Source: Thoreauomyces humboldtii (Eukaryota; Chytridiomycota; Chytridiomycetes; Spizellomycetales; Powellomycetaceae). From it: 37,683 bases of DNA. Under the pieces are notes generated by a model, which was given only the letters and a program-made list of their open reading frames with translations, had not been told where the DNA came from and did no database searches. How positions within the stretch are numbered: position 1 is the stretch's first letter; the number at the start of each line of letters is the position of its first letter. The stretch lies in the NCBI GenBank assembly GCA_027596035.1, contig JADGJA010000141.1, positions 1-37,683 of the forward strand. The letters run 5' to 3'. Shown piece by piece: positions 11,800-21,934 of this stretch. The position numbers and the translations under genes are program-made.

Positions 11800-13133
11800 T
11801 CAGAATCCCTTCGGGTTCTTCTGGTGAAAGTTCCAGGCTGTCCCGACGATCTGGTCGATGGTGTCGTACTTGCGGGTCCATCCGAGGATCCTTTCAGCCT
11901 TGTCTGAGGATGCGATGAGGGTGGCTGGGTCGCCCGCACGCCTGGACGAAAGAAAAAAGCAAAAGAAATCAAGGGGTCAGTGGAAGGCTCGGAGAACAGT
12001 GATGAGGAATGGGGATGCATATCGAAGGACGCAGGATTTCCTTACCTTGGCTTTATCTCGGCGGGAATGGGATGACCGGTCACGCGTCGGGCAGCCTCGA
12101 TGATCTCCTTCACAGAGTAGCCCTTGCCGCTGCCGAGGTTGAAGCGGTTCGACGTGTTGTGCTCCTCTAGGTAATCGAGCGACTAGGCGAAAAAAAAGAA
12201 ACAGGTGTCTAAGTACTTTGCTTGGATCCCAGGATAAAGCCTCCTGTGCGCCTCACCTTCAAGTGAGCGGTTGCGAGGTCCGTGACATGGACATAATCTC
12301 GGACGCAGGAGCCGTCCTCGGTCGCATAGTCCTCTCCGAAGATGAAGACCTTTTCCCTCTTTCCAGCCGGGACCTGCAGGACCAGTGGGATCAAGTGGGA
12401 CTCTGGTGTGTGATCTTCTCCGATGTCTCCAGCCTCGTCGGCGCCGCAAGCGTTGAAGTAACGCAGACAGACGTACTTTAGGCCGTAAGCCTCGTCGCAC
12501 CAGTGCAACATCTTCTCCACCACGAGCTTGGTCTCGCCATACGGGTTGATGGGCTGAGTCCTGTCCTCTGCCTCGATGGGGACGCGTTCGGCCATCCCGA
12601 AGAGGGCTGCCGTGGACGAGAAAATGAAGTACTTTGTCTTGTGCTTCTGCATGGCCTGGAGGAGGGTGACGGTTCCGCAGACGTTGTTCTCGTAGTACGA
12701 GAGAGGATCGGCGCACGAGGCGGCAACCTCGATGGAAGCGGAGAAGTGGAACACGCCCTGAGGTTGGTGCTTGGAGAAGACGGTCTCGAGGAAAGCGGCG
12801 TCGCGGATGTCGCCTTGCTCGAACGCCACGCCTTTGGGGATCGCTGCGGTGTGGCCTGGGGTTTCCGGTTCGGGGAGACGTGTCAGCATTCCTAAAGAGC
12901 CAGTTTGATCGAGCCTGCTTCTCGTTACCGGTGGAGAGGTTGTCGAGCACGACGAGTTCATGCTTTCCAGCCCTGTGGAGTTCTCGCACGAGGTGGGAAC
13001 CGATGTAACCCGCTCCGCCTGCAATGATGATCTACATGGGGGTGGAGTAGCCGCCATCTCAAGATGAGTGCTCTGGGAAGTGGGCGGATGGGAAGCACGC
13101 AGCCTGACCAAGCAGCCATTTCCTCACCTTCAT
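11800..13133 (-). CDS. galE: UDP-glucose 4-epimerase, bacterial-type
   Basis: Interconverts UDP-glucose and UDP-galactose with bound NAD (Leloir pathway and galactosylation precursors). Five exons join in frame: 13133-13128, 13031-12929, 12855-12257, 12182-12046 and 11941-11800, giving 328 aa, the usual length of a single-domain epimerase. The first coding exon is only ATG AAG. The NAD motif GGAGYIGSH is at residues 7-15, DNLSTG at 32-37 and GDIRD at 51-55. The catalytic pair is Y142 and K146 in NPYGETK; the position of the usual Ser is Thr118 in [23 protein letters not shown] and the [12 protein letters not shown] tail are typical of bacterial GalE from memory, and unlike the fungal Gal10/Uge type that I recall with FSSSATVYG and NPAGAHPSG. 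There is no mutarotase domain, unlike yeast Gal10. The function is very likely; a bacterial origin is inference. Confidence 0.93.
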
Positions 13134-14584
13134 TCTGAGGTTCCTTAAAGACTTGTACGGAGAAGGTGGGCGAACTGAATACTGCTGGGATACGATACTG
13201 TGGTGCTGCTCATGTACAGGGGTCTACCGTCGTGGAGCACGTTTGCCTTTTGCTGCGCTATCCGTCCCCAGCACAGCCACTCCGCCGTCAGCGGCAAATG
13301 GTGCACCACAAAACCCACCGAGATGTGTGCTACCCGACAGACAGACATTGCCATGCCCCCGAATCCTTCATCGATACCGACCCAGAGACACACACCTGCC
13401 TCACCTTGATGGCCTTGTTCCCGCAGCCGGGAGAAGGTCTTCGTGAGGTGGCCTCGTGGCTTCATGGCGTCTCGTTGACGGACCTACTGTATCACACCAA
13501 CCGCTGGAGGCAAAAACAACGAAAACTTGCCGTCGAATGTATCGCCCATGTCAATCAAACGGGTTTACAGTTCGTGTTGAGATGTTTGTCCAACCTACAG
13601 CAAATGTACATGTATACACTCCCTCGAGGCTTGATGGACTTCCCCCTGGGCGAGTGTTTGCCGTGCTCAATCATCATGGTATTCCTGTTGACAAGCGGGA
13701 ATTGTCGATCGACTGTGCGCGCAAACCTTCGTTCTTGTCCTCGTCCTCTTCCTCTCCCTCCTCCAACGCAACACCGTCGAGTGCCCGACCATTGCTCTTC
13801 AAATTCCGCGTGTCCAAAAGTTGAGAACTTGGCCCTGTGTCCATTCAGGAGATGGCTTGTAACGACCCCGGGAGCCATCCTTTGCTTGGATTACTCTCAG
13901 CGCATCCATCCAGTGGATGCTGGCTGCGAACCAGGAAGCACACCGTTTGCCGGACATTTCTCATCACAAACGTATGGCCAAAGAGCGGGTGGGATGGAGC
14001 CTCCCCCGTTACTTGTTGCCAGCGAGCAATGCGAAGATCGATCCTGGTGTGCAGCTTTGTTCCTGTATACCCCCGGTCTTGATTCTCCTTTCTGGACAAT
14101 ACGATTGGCTCTTTGCTCGCATGATTGGGAGTCTCAAAGACTGCTCTCTGATTGCGATCTCTGATATGCGCCGTCGATTCTTTCGTACGGCGGATGGGGC
14201 TTGCATAGGACTGAATGATGGTATAAACAGAGTGTGCAGTTGTCTCCAAAATTTCCAAAATCCAGTCATCATTCATCAAAGATGCAGGGCAAAGCGAGGG
14301 GTGTGTTGCCGGCTGGCTTTGATCCAATCGCTCCCTCCGATCCCGTCTTTCCACATATCATTCCACGTCCCCATCGTTTCCCGTCTGTTTGTTTTTTTTT
14401 GTGTGATTTTTGGACCAGAAAGGATGCGTCTCGGACACGTCCTCACTGGTTGGGTGATTTTTTGATTCTTGCTCTCCCCCCCGGTTTCTCTCTCTCTTTC
14501 TCAATGTCCTCGTCAAAGATATCTTCCGTTTTCCCCGCCTTCGCCAACATTCGATCCAATGTCAAGTCGTTGGTCAGCTGTTCT
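13134..14584. other. Region without a supported gene
   Basis: Between the 5' end of the epimerase gene and the 3' end of the secreted repeat protein. The longest open frame (13166-14164, +) starts 33 bp from the epimerase ATG and has a Cys/His/Trp-rich composition unlike a folded protein, with no motif. A T-run lies near 14391. It should hold the epimerase promoter near 13134 and the 3' UTR of the next gene; I see no further structure. Confidence 0.5.
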
Positions 14585-16930
14585 TCAGGGTGATGCTGCT
14601 TGGGTGACGACGGCACCGAGTGTCTGCGAAAAGGGAATAGAGAAGAACGTGTGAGCAAGATATGCTTCCCGCCATGGCCTCGATGAGAGCCAATGTGCTC
14701 ATCATCAATCTCATCATCAATTTTTACCTGTGCGAACCCGCCGGGCATGGCCCACATGGTCTTCGTCTTCGGCAGGACGGTGGCAGCGGCCGCCTGGAGC
14801 GTGGAAGTCAAGGTCTGCGTCTCGGTGTAAAAGTGGGACACCGCGGGCAGCGTGAGCGTCTGAGTGACGACGGGGAGGGTGGTGGTGGAGCCCGCCACGA
14901 CGCTGGTTGTGGTGAGGGTCAGCGTCTCCGTGTAGAAGTGGGACACGGGGGGAGGCGTGACGGTGGTAATGGGACCCATGAGGGTGGAGGTCCAACCGGG
15001 GACGGAGCTGATGACCGTGTCGACCTCGGTGACCGTGTTGACGATGGTGCTGGGTGGGAGGGTGACGGTTCCACCGACGGCCGTGGTGGTCATGGCGATG
15101 GTCGTGGTGATCGTCTCGGTCACGGGGGGATTGGTGATGGTCGTGCTGACGGTGGTGGTCTCGGTGGCGCTGAGGGTAGAGGTGGAGGTGAGGTACGACA
15201 TGCTGATGGCCGTCCAGGTGCTGGTGAGAGTCACAGCGGGAAGGGTCGACGTGGTCGTTGTGACGCGGGTGGTGGTCACGCGAGGCAGCCGCAGGGTGAC
15301 CGTGTCGGGAGCCTGGGTGACCTGGACAACCTGAGTCGAGGTGCTGGTCGTCGTCACCGGGAGAGGCGTGACCGTCTCGGTGACTGTCCCTCCGATAGCG
15401 GTCGTCACGACAGCGACCGTGGAAGTCGATGTGAGCGTCACGGGGGGAAGGGTCAGCGTGGTGCTCTCGGTTTCGGTCGAGGTCACGGGAGCTGGGCGCA
15501 CGGTGGCTGTTACGGTCGACTGCGGAAGCGTCGAAGTGCTGATTTCCGTCAGAGTGGTGAGGACCGTCAGAGCCGGGGGGACGGAAACCGTGGTGACCAC
15601 TTGAGTCGCGGTCGAAACGCTTGTCGTGGTGCTGTAGGCCGTTTCAGTGGTCGTAGCCGTGCTGGTCACGGGAGGAGGGTTGAACGTGACGGTGGCAGGA
15701 GGAAGAGTGAGCGTATTCGTCTCCGTCGCCGTGGAGGTCGATGTCACAGCCGGAAGCGTTTGGGTCACGGTACCTCCGACAGCGGTGGTCACGACGGCAA
15801 CCGTGGAGGTGGACGTGACCGTCACAGGCGGCAGGGTGATGGTAAAGCTCGACGTTGTGAACAACGTGATCGGCAAGGCGTTTATGGTTGCTGTAAGCGT
15901 CACTTGGGGCTGAGTGCTGGTCACCGTCGCCGTCGAAACCACGGGAGGAACAGTGGTAGTAATGACGCTCAACAGAGTGATTCCAACCGTCACTGGGGGC
16001 AGAGTGATGGCGGGTATGGTCGACGTAGTGGTCACAGTGCTCGTCACGGTGTTGATCGCAAGAGGCACCGTCGTTGTCTGAGTCACGAGAGCGACAGTAG
16101 CCGTCTGGGTCGTGGTGGCCAAAGCAGTCGAGATCGCTGTCGTGGTGGCGAGGGTCACGGTCTGCTGCTTGGTTGGAGCGATCACATTGATGAAGACTAA
16201 GTTTACAATACATGAAAGAGATCGGGATCAGTTTTCCTATTCCTTGCGGGGGTGACCCACAGCAGATGCTCAACAACGATCACTTACGTCCGGTGTGAAG
16301 CGCATCAAGAGTCAGACCGGCAAGGCCAGCAGCTCCCGGGTACAATTGGAAGTCAAAGCTGGCGAGACTGTTGGTGCTGACGTAGACGGTCCAGGACCAG
16401 TTGTAACGGCTCGCGTAGGGAGCACATGAGTTGCTCAATCCGAGGAGACTGGCATTGGGATCCCAGAACACTGCCGGAACGGTGCCGCCGACGCCGCAGT
16501 TGATGTTGAAGGTCGCCGAACCGACACCGGCCCAGCCGCCGGCGCCGCAGTAGGCGGCTCCGCCTCCAACCTGCTGGAAACAGAGGGCATCACCGTCCTG
16601 ACCGGCGATTCCAGTGTTGTACAGACCCGAGACAGTCACCATGTAGACGACTGTGAGGTTGAAAAGATTTGATCGAATGCATAAGAACCATGAGATGTGG
16701 CGTCGATGCCAACGATCAGATCGATTTCAGGATCTCCTACCGTTGGGCTGCAAGAGTTTGGGAGTCCACACTTGAAGACCGCTGACAGGAACGGTCATGG
16801 ATGTGAAGGATGTGGTACGATCATAAATATTGTCGGAGGGGGGCACAAAGGTGCGAGTCCAGGTGGCAGCCGAAGCGATGGCTATCTGCGTCGCGACCAC
16901 GGCCGCCGCCCAGGGCCTCAGTACTTTCAT
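14585..16930 (-). CDS. Secreted Thr-rich repeat protein (wall/mucin-like)
   Basis: Four exons: 16930-16741, 16650-16288, 16196-14728 and 14623-14585, about 686 aa. MKVLRPWAAAVVATQIAIASA is a good signal peptide. Residues about 22-183 form a region with paired cysteines and many Gly/Asn/Trp (CFQQVGGGAAYCG, NINCG, NSCAPY) that I cannot assign; a small beta-rich extracellular domain is plausible. From about residue 185 to 660 the chain is imperfect Thr/Ser/Val/Pro repeats (TSTSTVAVVTTAVGGTVT, TLPPVTVTS, SHFYTETLTL), expected to be heavily O-mannosylated and extended. No GPI signal is visible in either reading. The last intron (14624-14727, GTAAAA...CGCAG) is inferred: spliced, the protein ends TLGAVVTQAASP; if retained, the same frame runs to 14443 with a charged tail of about 95 residues. 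Adhesin or wall protein is inference. Confidence 0.8.
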
Positions 16931-17955
16931 TTGGTTTCTGATCTCTTGCTAGAAGATAGGGTATTTGGTTCGTGCTTGAGCTCCTCTGTGAGTCTGTGTG
17001 TGGGGTCGGATTTGGGATGCGACGGACACAGGGTCTCTTTTGCGATGATGGAAATTGATGGAGCAAGAGAAGTTCGCGGGAGGCCCTTGGGTTAAGCGGG
17101 ATTTGCGTGGATGGAGGGATGTCTATGTTGGGGATGCTGGTCGTTGAACAGGGGGAGCTGGAAACCTCCGAAGGCCTCGCAGCCCTGAGGGGAGGAAACC
17201 TCTGCCGTGCGTGCCTACCGAGGGCGCACGGAGGCGCCCCACCGACTGGTCCAAAGCATGGAAACGCCGTCCGGCGAGGCTGAAGCTGAGGTAAACAGGA
17301 TGCCGTCGTGCCTGTCCGGTACATGGGTAGAGGGGTGGCAAACGAGACGACGTCCAAAATAGCAACGGGGGGTGAGGGGTCGTCTTGAAACTATAACAGG
17401 CTAAAAAACCTTGCAGCGCTGATCCCTGTTCCGCCGCCCTCTCCGGAGGCTTTCCGCTGACTTGGCGGAGGGGGCAATTCAACCCAAGGATGGCAAACGC
17501 CATGGTCCAACAAGCGGCTGGCGGTGGTGATGGTTGAACGAGATCAGTTGGAACTGTACAATGGCGGAAATGTGGTGTGGCGTGCGCGGGGACACCCCCC
17601 GCCTGCCCCCCGCCGTCGAGTCTGTCGGAGTCCCAGGACTTTGGCTGCACACGAGAGCGAGTGACTGTGCCTCACCCTTTCCTTCTGCACTTGCTGCCTA
17701 CTTGTACATGGGGTACAATTGCCGTCTGCACTCCTCAACCAAAGAATGATAGCTGCATGTAAACCCACGGATGTCTCACTTGCATCGGCAGTTCCTGGAC
17801 GTGATTAAAGCTGGTGTCATTGATGGCTGTGCGGCTTGATTTGTCAATTATCGCGACACTCAATACACAGCCACATCCTGCTGCAGGGGTCGACGATTGT
17901 CACTAGTGCTGCCTTGTGGATCGGTTCTACCAGGTAAACTAAGCTAGGCATAGGT
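16931..17955. other. Region without a supported gene
   Basis: Upstream of the secreted repeat protein and downstream of the peptidase stop. Overlapping open frames at 17123-17768 on the minus strand are Pro/Arg/Cys-rich with no recognisable motif. It should contain the wall-protein promoter just above 16930; I see no tRNA, repeat or splice-supported exon. Confidence 0.5.
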
Positions 17956-20900
17956 TCACTTCTTTTCGTCCGCAGCGGACTTCTCCTGCGCCTTCTCCCT
18001 GGCATCCCTGACCGCCTCCTTCTCCTCCATCTTCCTCAACTTCTCCTCCATGACCTCCACGGCCTTGAGCAACTGATCCACCGTCTTCCCGTCCCCAGCG
18101 CTCTTCAACCTCTGGACGCTCGCCTTGACGCCGCTCCAGTTGGCGGCGTCCCAGAGGGGCCGCGTGGCCATGATGTCCGCGACGGAGCCCCTGGCCTCCA
18201 ATGCGCCCGTCAGGGCAGCCACGCACGCCTTGCGGACGTTGGAGTTGGGATCGTGGAGGTGGTGGGCGATCGTCTCGACGGCCCGCTTGGGTCCCGGGGC
18301 GGGTTGCCATCCGGCGATGGAGGCGATGGCGGCGGCGACTCCCGGTCGCGACCGTTCGTTCCTCTCCTTTCCCGGTTCCAGACGGGTGAGGAGGTACTCG
18401 AAGGCTTCGGGGGTTCGCGTCGCGGCCAGGGCGTCGAGGGCTCCTGTGCGCACGAAGGCTGCGTGGCCGATCTTCGTGTCGTCTTGCGCGACCGAGAGGA
18501 GGTAGGATAGGTCGGCGGGATTGCGCTGCTGCCCGAGGGACCGAAGGGCCGCCGCGTGAGCACTGCGTAGGAGAATCTCTCGTCAGCATTTGGTGGCACA
18601 CTCCTGATTCAGGGTTTTCATCTTGGCCGCCAACGTCACTTACAGGTATGGCAGCTCTTCCTTGCGATGGAGGAACTCCAAAAGAGCTTCGCGAGCCTCT
18701 TCGTTGCGGAGGGTAAGCTGACTGACGATCTTCCACTGCACCGACGTGTTCTTCTCCGACTTGAGCATGGAGAGCAGGATCCTGAGCGCGCCAAGCGAGT
18801 TCGCCTTGCCGAGGGCTTCGGCCACACGTCTCCGTACGTCCCAGTAAGGTTCCGTGACGATGGCTTCTTCGACCTAACGATTCCAAAGAAATCGATAAAC
18901 CGGGAAAAAATGCGTGGCTCCCAAGCGCGCTCTTACCTTCTTGAAAGCACTGACTCCACCGTTCTTGACCAATGTCCGGTAAGCCCAGACTCTGGAGAGG
19001 AGGTCTCCACCGTCCTTCGCCGTGTTTCCGAGGATATCTTCTCCGGGATCGAACTCGAGGGTACGAAGGAGGGTGATGTTGGGATCCACTCGTACGATGG
19101 TGGGCTTTGCGGATCCGAGGGGAATGACGACGGTGGCCTTGGTGGATCCGTTGTCGGAGTTGAACTCGGCCTCACCGCGATGCACGTTCTTGTCGGCGTC
19201 CGTGATCTCGACGGGGATGATGCAGTCGAAGATGCCGATGTCCTTCTTCTTGTCGACCTGGGTCTGCTCGAAGGTGATGGAGACCTGCTTCCTCTCGGGC
19301 GAGTAATCGTACGAGGCCTTCAGTGCCGGGTAACCCTTCGAGTAGAACCACTGATCGAAGAACTTGACGAGGTTCAACCCCGAGGCCTTCTCGAGACACC
19401 TTCGGAACTCGTCCGTCTCGACGACCTGGGTGCGGAAGGTCTTGAGGTAGTCCTGGACTCCGGACCAGAAGGCATCGTCTCCGAGAAGCTTACGCAGCAT
19501 GTTGAGACGAGCGGAACCTCCGGGGTACGTGTGCTGGTCGAACATGGACCAGGAGTCCTCGTAGGTTCGGCAACACATGGGCCGCATGTACTGTGCGCAT
19601 TCGCCCACGTAGGTCTCCATGCAGCGAAGAAGTTCGGACTCGTGCTCGTCCTTGCTGTGATGGTCCTCCAGCCAGCACGCCTCCATGAAGGTAGCCCAGG
19701 ACTCCTTGAGCCACACGTGCTCAAAGTGCCGGATGACGAGGAGATCGCCAAAGTACGTGTGGGCCTGATCGTTCGGAGACGTTAGAATGTGGGTCGCGCT
19801 GAAAGAGAGGGGTCACTCGCCACTCACCATCTCATGCAAGTTCGTCATCTCGCCCCGCCGCTGATAGTCCTGAGCAAAGTTTGCGTCCATAAGGTAAACG
19901 CTCGTCCAGGTCACCAGACTGAAAACAGGGATGAGCGTTCGCAATTCATCGAAGTCGACGTCACGGCTTGAGGATACCTGATGTCTTCCATGGCTCCAGC
20001 GATCTTAGGGGACGCGATCTGGAAGTACTTTGGCCAAGGGAAAGCCATGTCCAGCTTCTTCGGAAGCCACTCCATCATCGAGGTCGTCTTTCCGAACAGC
20101 CTCATCATGTCATCGTGGGGTGTTCCCTTGGGTGCGTAGTACTTGACGGGAATCCCATTCACTTCCCTGTCCACCACCTCCTCGAACTATTTGCCAAACA
20201 AAAGAACATATCGTCAAGGAACGGAAGGAGAAAAGAGAGGGCGGTGCCCAACCCTTCGGAAGAAGATCGAACGTACGTGACCGACGGCGAAGACGACGAG
20301 GTAGGACGGACAAGGGATGTCGAGCTTCCACTGCGTGGTCTTTGACCCATCCCCATGGTCCTTCTCGCCGACGTGAGATCCGTTGGCGAGGGCGTGCATG
20401 TCGGCAGCGGCACGAAGACTGAAGCTCAAGGTCGTGCGCACGACGGGAAAGTCGACACAGGCGAGCCAGTAGCGACATCGCTCCGACTCGTTGTCGGTGA
20501 TGCAGTGGAGGACGCGGTCGGGGTACTCCTTGGTGGGCACCTCGAAGAAGAGGCCGATGATGGGGTTCTGGACGGTGTACTTCAAGGTCACGGTTCGCTT
20601 CTCCTCGGCGGCGAAGGGGGTGGCCCACGCGATGGTGACGTGAAGTCCGTCGTAGGTCCATGACACGCCCTCTCCTTGGACCTCCATGTCGAGGAACCCT
20701 ACGCCGTCGAGCTTGATGGAGCTGAGGAGAGATCTTCCGACGACCTTGGGACCGACGAAGGTGTGCTGGATCTGGGCCCTTGCCCTGTGCTGCTCCATCT
20801 CGCGGAGGTCCATGTCGATGTCGATGTGGACGGACTGGATGGTGGTGCTGGGGGCGTACTTTGGGGTCTGGAGGGCGGGGTTGAAGATGTGTTCAGCGCC

Positions 20901-20972
20901 GGTAGGACCCAGGAGGCCGAAGCCGTCTGAACCGTGAGCGTGCGCCTGGCATCCGTGAACAAGCTCGTGCAT
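17956..20972 (-). CDS. M1-family zinc metallopeptidase with HEAT-like C-terminus
   Basis: Six exons join in frame: 20972-20277, 20186-19978, 19918-19828, 19764-18937, 18873-18644 and 18562-17956, giving 886 aa. The ATG at 20972 (CACC ATG) is the first in frame. The N-terminal beta domain covers about residues 20-230. GAMED at 296-300 takes the place of the family GAMEN exopeptidase motif. HEMAH at 330-334 and E353 form the HExxH-x18-E zinc site; intron 3 falls inside it, between HEM and AH. Y412 in HTYPGGS fits the transition-state Tyr. Residues about 609-860 are alpha-helical pairs of HEAT type (IVTEPYWDVRRRVAEALG, HDPNSNVRKACVAALTGAL), then a Lys/Glu-rich tail. No signal peptide or membrane segment is seen, so it is likely cytosolic. 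The HEMAHTYFGD and WLKESWA wording resembles a bacterial M1 subgroup from memory. All metal ligands are present, so it should be active; substrate unknown. Confidence 0.9.
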
Positions 20973-21130
20973 GGTGTGATGATGGAATGGATTTAAGAGG
21001 GGTAAACGACAGACGAGGCAGGCGTTTTCAGTGGGGGGAAGGTGCCCGGTGCGTGTTGTGCGTGTACACGACGAACGACTCGACGACGACGAGAACGCCC
21101 GTGTGGCACAGTCGATCCCCTGGCGAGTGT

Positions 21131-21148
21131 GAGTCACAGAGCTGCTGA
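21131..21148. repeat. 18-bp direct repeat, copy 1
   Basis: GAGTCACAGAGCTGCTGA occurs here and again, identical, at 23669-23686. The two copies flank the ankyrin locus and the gypsy relic. The neighbouring bases differ. Confidence 0.7.
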
Positions 21149-21298
21149 CGCTCTTCGTATTCGCCAATTACACAAAAAGCTCTTTCCATATTATACAGAC
21201 CCCGAGTCTTCGCGGTAATACACCAGTCCCATCTGCACAGGAACGGAAGACCAGAAGCTTTCCGGAGAGGACAACCGGCACCTCCAGCAAGGGGGAGG

Positions 21299-21364
21299 GG
21301 CAGAGGACGGGGCCGAGGCAGAGGACGGGGTAGAGGCAGAGGACGCGGTAGAGGCAGAGGTAGA
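21299..21364. repeat. 18-bp purine-rich minisatellite
   Basis: Three full units and a 12-bp partial unit: 21299-21316, 21317-21334, 21335-21352 and 21353-21364. The first unit is GGCAGAGGACGGGGCCGA; later units differ by a few bases. One plus-strand frame reads alternating Arg-Gly to a TAG after IPPG, but no start codon lies upstream in that frame back to about 21150. I annotate it as a repeat, not a gene. Confidence 0.85.
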
Positions 21365-21441
21365 ATACCTCCGGGGTAGTTAGCGCTACTCTACACTTAC
21401 TTTGGCCGTCACTTACTTTGGTGACTCAAATGTAATACACC

Positions 21442-21870
21442 ATGGAAAGCATCAACGACTGCAACCATCAGGCTCCCTCCTTGCCATCGCCTCCCGTTGT
21501 TCCTCTGTACCTGTGGCCTCTGATCTTCGAGTTTGTCGATTGGCAGACTGCAAAGAAGTTGATCCTTCTCAGTCACGACGTCAGAAACTCCCTCTCCCAA
21601 CGTCAGATCCTCACAGCTCAAGTCAAGCACCTCGTGCACGATCGGGAGTATCAATATGTCGATGACTACGACGCCGAGGGCGAGCCCCTTCGCAAAAGAG
21701 AGTCGCCGCTCACAGTCGCTGCGGGATGTGGTCGGTTGGACGCCGTCACGATGCTGGTCAACGACTTCGGGTTCGGGTCCCGCGAGGAGGACTGCGAGGG
21801 CACCTTTCCTGTCGTGGCAAGTGTCAACAACAACGAGTTTACGAGTTTGATGTGGGCTCCGCGATCATAA
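21442..21870 (+). CDS. F-box-like/ankyrin protein, N-terminal part (probably broken)
   Basis: 142 residues from an ATG at 21442 (CACC ATG G). Residues about 20-60 (PLYLWPLIFEFVDWQTAKKLILLSHDVRNSL) look like the F-box-like leader common on fungal ankyrin proteins. SPLTVAAGCGRLDAVTMLVNDFG at about 89-111 is a first ankyrin-type helix pair. After VVASVNNNEF the frame reads TSLMWAPRS and stops. Right there is an exact 8-bp tandem duplication (ACGAGTTT at 21833-21840 and 21841-21848). The frame one duplication away reads DVGSAIIRFLW, a normal-looking ankyrin helix, up to a TGA at 21909. So this part and the ankyrin frame beginning about 21935 were most likely one gene. An intron with a weak donor is the alternative. 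Confidence 0.65.
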   Translation: MESINDCNHQAPSLPSPPVVPLYLWPLIFEFVDWQTAKKLILLSHDVRNSLSQRQILTAQVKHLVHDREYQYVDDYDAEGEPLRKRESPLTVAAGCGRLDAVTMLVNDFGFGSREEDCEGTFPVVASVNNNEFTSLMWAPRS

Positions 21871-21934
21871 GGTTTCTGTGGAGCATCACCTTGCCCGGGA
21901 GCTGGATCTGACATAGGCCTTGTTGTGGGTTGTG

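Larger units (their letters stand above)
20973..21441. promoter_or_regulatory. Shared upstream region of the peptidase and ankyrin genes
   Basis: The two genes diverge, so this 469-bp gap must carry both promoters. No clear TATA box is seen. It contains the 18-bp direct repeat copy at 21131-21148 and the purine-rich minisatellite at 21299-21364. That no gene lies here is an inference from the absence of a start codon in the open stretches. Confidence 0.45.

Noticed and set aside
13166..14164. 332-residue plus-strand frame
   Set aside because: It begins in the epimerase promoter, is rich in Cys, His and Trp with no motif, and has no splice-supported partner exon.
14662..16200. 512-residue plus-strand frame, plus other long antisense frames
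   Set aside because: It is the exact antisense of the Thr-codon repeats; ACN/GTN repeats leave the opposite frames open. It has only Gly/Arg/His low complexity and no domain.
17123..17768. Overlapping minus-strand frames of 74-175 residues
   Set aside because: Pro/Arg/Cys-rich, mutually overlapping, no motif and no signal peptide.
20973..21167. Longer N-terminus for the M1 peptidase
   Set aside because: The upstream extension of the frame has no ATG (it opens with TTG) and is Ser/Arg/Thr-rich; the ATG at 20972 has the better context.
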